Part shown: piece after piece, positions 13,387-13,677 of the stretch
Numbering within the stretch: position 1 is the stretch's first letter
Layout of the letters: each line of letters starts with the position of its first letter
Source of the DNA: an uncultured Bacilli bacterium
Lineage (GTDB): Bacteria; Bacillota_I; Bacilli_A; RF39; UBA660
DNA: 13,677 nucleotides
NCBI GenBank assembly: GCA_934098345.1
Contig: CAKONX010000030.1
Location: 1 to 13,677 of the forward strand
Direction of reading: 5' to 3'
Translations under genes and position numbers: made by a program
The notes under the pieces: generated by a model
The model's database searches: none
Told to the model about the DNA's origin: nothing
Seen by the model: the letters and a program-made list of their open reading frames with translations, nothing else

Positions 13387-13418
13387 ATGTTGAAAACTAT
13401 TTGTTTTTCAACATAAAA
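13383..13418. repeat. 14-bp perfect inverted repeat, 8-bp spacer
   Basis: TTTTATGTTGAAAA (13383-13396) and TTTTCAACATAAAA (13405-13418) are exact reverse complements separated by 8 bp (13397-13404). The left arm starts inside the T run of the preceding terminator. No T tract follows on the + strand, and the minus-strand continuation is A-rich, so it is not a standard terminator in either direction. It may be a protein-binding palindrome, an RNA 3'-end stabiliser or a small element remnant. Confidence 0.75.
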
Positions 13419-13454
13419 TAGGAAAATTATTTTTAAAATAATAAGTGTCAAGCA

Positions 13455-13494
13455 TTGACTATGGTATTGACAAAATAGTATAATTTTATATAGA
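13455..13494 (+). promoter_or_regulatory. Promoter for the PASTA gene, possibly two overlapping
   Basis: TTGACT (13455-13460), 18 bp, TATAAT (13479-13484) is a near-consensus vegetative promoter. A second -35, TTGACA (13467-13472), lies 12 bp later and stands 16 bp before TATAGA (13489-13494), making a weaker overlapping pair. The likely starts are near 13491 and 13501. A start near 13501 would leave almost no room for the ribosome binding site AGAGGTG (13499-13505), which favours the upstream pair as the main promoter. Confidence 0.7.
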
Positions 13495-13513
13495 TAATAG
13501 AGGTGTGCAAAAG

Positions 13514-13677
13514 ATGAGAAAAAGAAAGATAGAAAAAGAAGAAAAAGAAAGATTAATCATGCCAGATGTAGTCGGAAAAGCAATAGAAGACGCAGAAAAA
13601 ATATTAAAAGAAAAGAATATAGAAATAACAGAAGTAAAGAAGAAATTTGATCTTTTCACAAAGAAAGATTATGTAAT
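13514..13677 (+). CDS. PASTA-domain protein, N-terminal fragment
   Basis: Fifty-four codons are visible before the window ends in frame. After a short, very charged N-terminus (MRKRKIEKEEKERLI), residues 16-54 read MPDVVGKAIEDAEKILKEKN and then IEITEVKKKFDLFTKKDYV. This is a PASTA repeat: the P-D-V-V-G-K opening, the A-E-K-I-L-K-E helix, and a beta strand with V before the expected I-x-Q ending. PASTA domains bind peptidoglycan or muropeptides in Ser/Thr kinases and penicillin-binding proteins. Here no signal peptide or membrane segment precedes the domain. AGAGGTG (13499-13505) is 8 nt before this ATG. GTG 13505 is in frame but overlaps that site, so it is less likely. The downstream part is not visible. 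Confidence 0.72.
   Translation, partial: MRKRKIEKEEKERLIMPDVVGKAIEDAEKILKEKNIEITEVKKKFDLFTKKDYV

Noticed and set aside
1..13677. CRISPR array, tRNA/rRNA gene, insertion sequence or phage module
   Set aside because: No regularly spaced repeats, cloverleaf-like sequence, transposase, integrase or phage genes were seen. The window is compact housekeeping and metabolic sequence on one strand.

Overview
The window is very AT-rich (roughly three quarters A+T by eye) and looks like the chromosome of a low-GC Gram-positive bacterium. The upstream genes follow the order familiar from Bacilli: rpsR, then rplI and dnaB, then walJ and rlmH. Shine-Dalgarno sites are AGGAGG-like. TAA, TAG and TGA all serve as terminal stops, so the standard bacterial code (11) applies and the Mycoplasma code does not. 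An uncultured host-associated member of Bacilli (an RF39- or Erysipelotrichia-like lineage) would fit, but that placement is inference. Every gene is on the + strand.

Region 1 (1-5388) is housekeeping. The last codons of rpsR run into a hairpin terminator. A TPR-like gene of unknown role follows from an extended -10 promoter. A second extended -10 promoter precedes rplI - dnaB - a LysM/G5/M23 cell-wall endopeptidase - walJ - rlmH. These genes are packed with gaps under 10 bp or overlaps of 4-7 bp, and a terminator hairpin begins inside the final codons of rlmH.

Region 2 (5389-13386) is the most coherent part. One apparent operon carries almost the whole route from nicotinamide to NADP. PncA makes nicotinate, PncB makes nicotinate mononucleotide (NaMN), NadD makes deamido-NAD, NadE makes NAD and NadK makes NADP. 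PncC feeds NMN back to NaMN. A PLP-dependent aminotransferase of unknown substrate, an NrtR-type Nudix/winged-helix regulator and uracil-DNA glycosylase follow. The operon starts at a consensus promoter (TTGACA, 17 bp, TATAAT) surrounded by a dense set of palindromes and a 22-bp direct repeat. These are good candidates for the operators of the NrtR protein encoded seven genes downstream. The one fault in the pathway is nadD, which has an in-frame TAA at codon 32 and is otherwise intact.

Region 3 (13199-13677) holds a small frameshifted ORF resembling the C-terminal part of a RelB/DinJ-type antitoxin, an operon-end terminator with two competing hairpins, a separate 14-bp perfect inverted repeat, a possible tandem promoter, and the start of a PASTA-domain protein cut by the window end. 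I saw no tRNA, rRNA, CRISPR array, insertion sequence or recognisable defence system. The notable content is the self-contained NAD(P) operon, its candidate operator region and the broken nadD.
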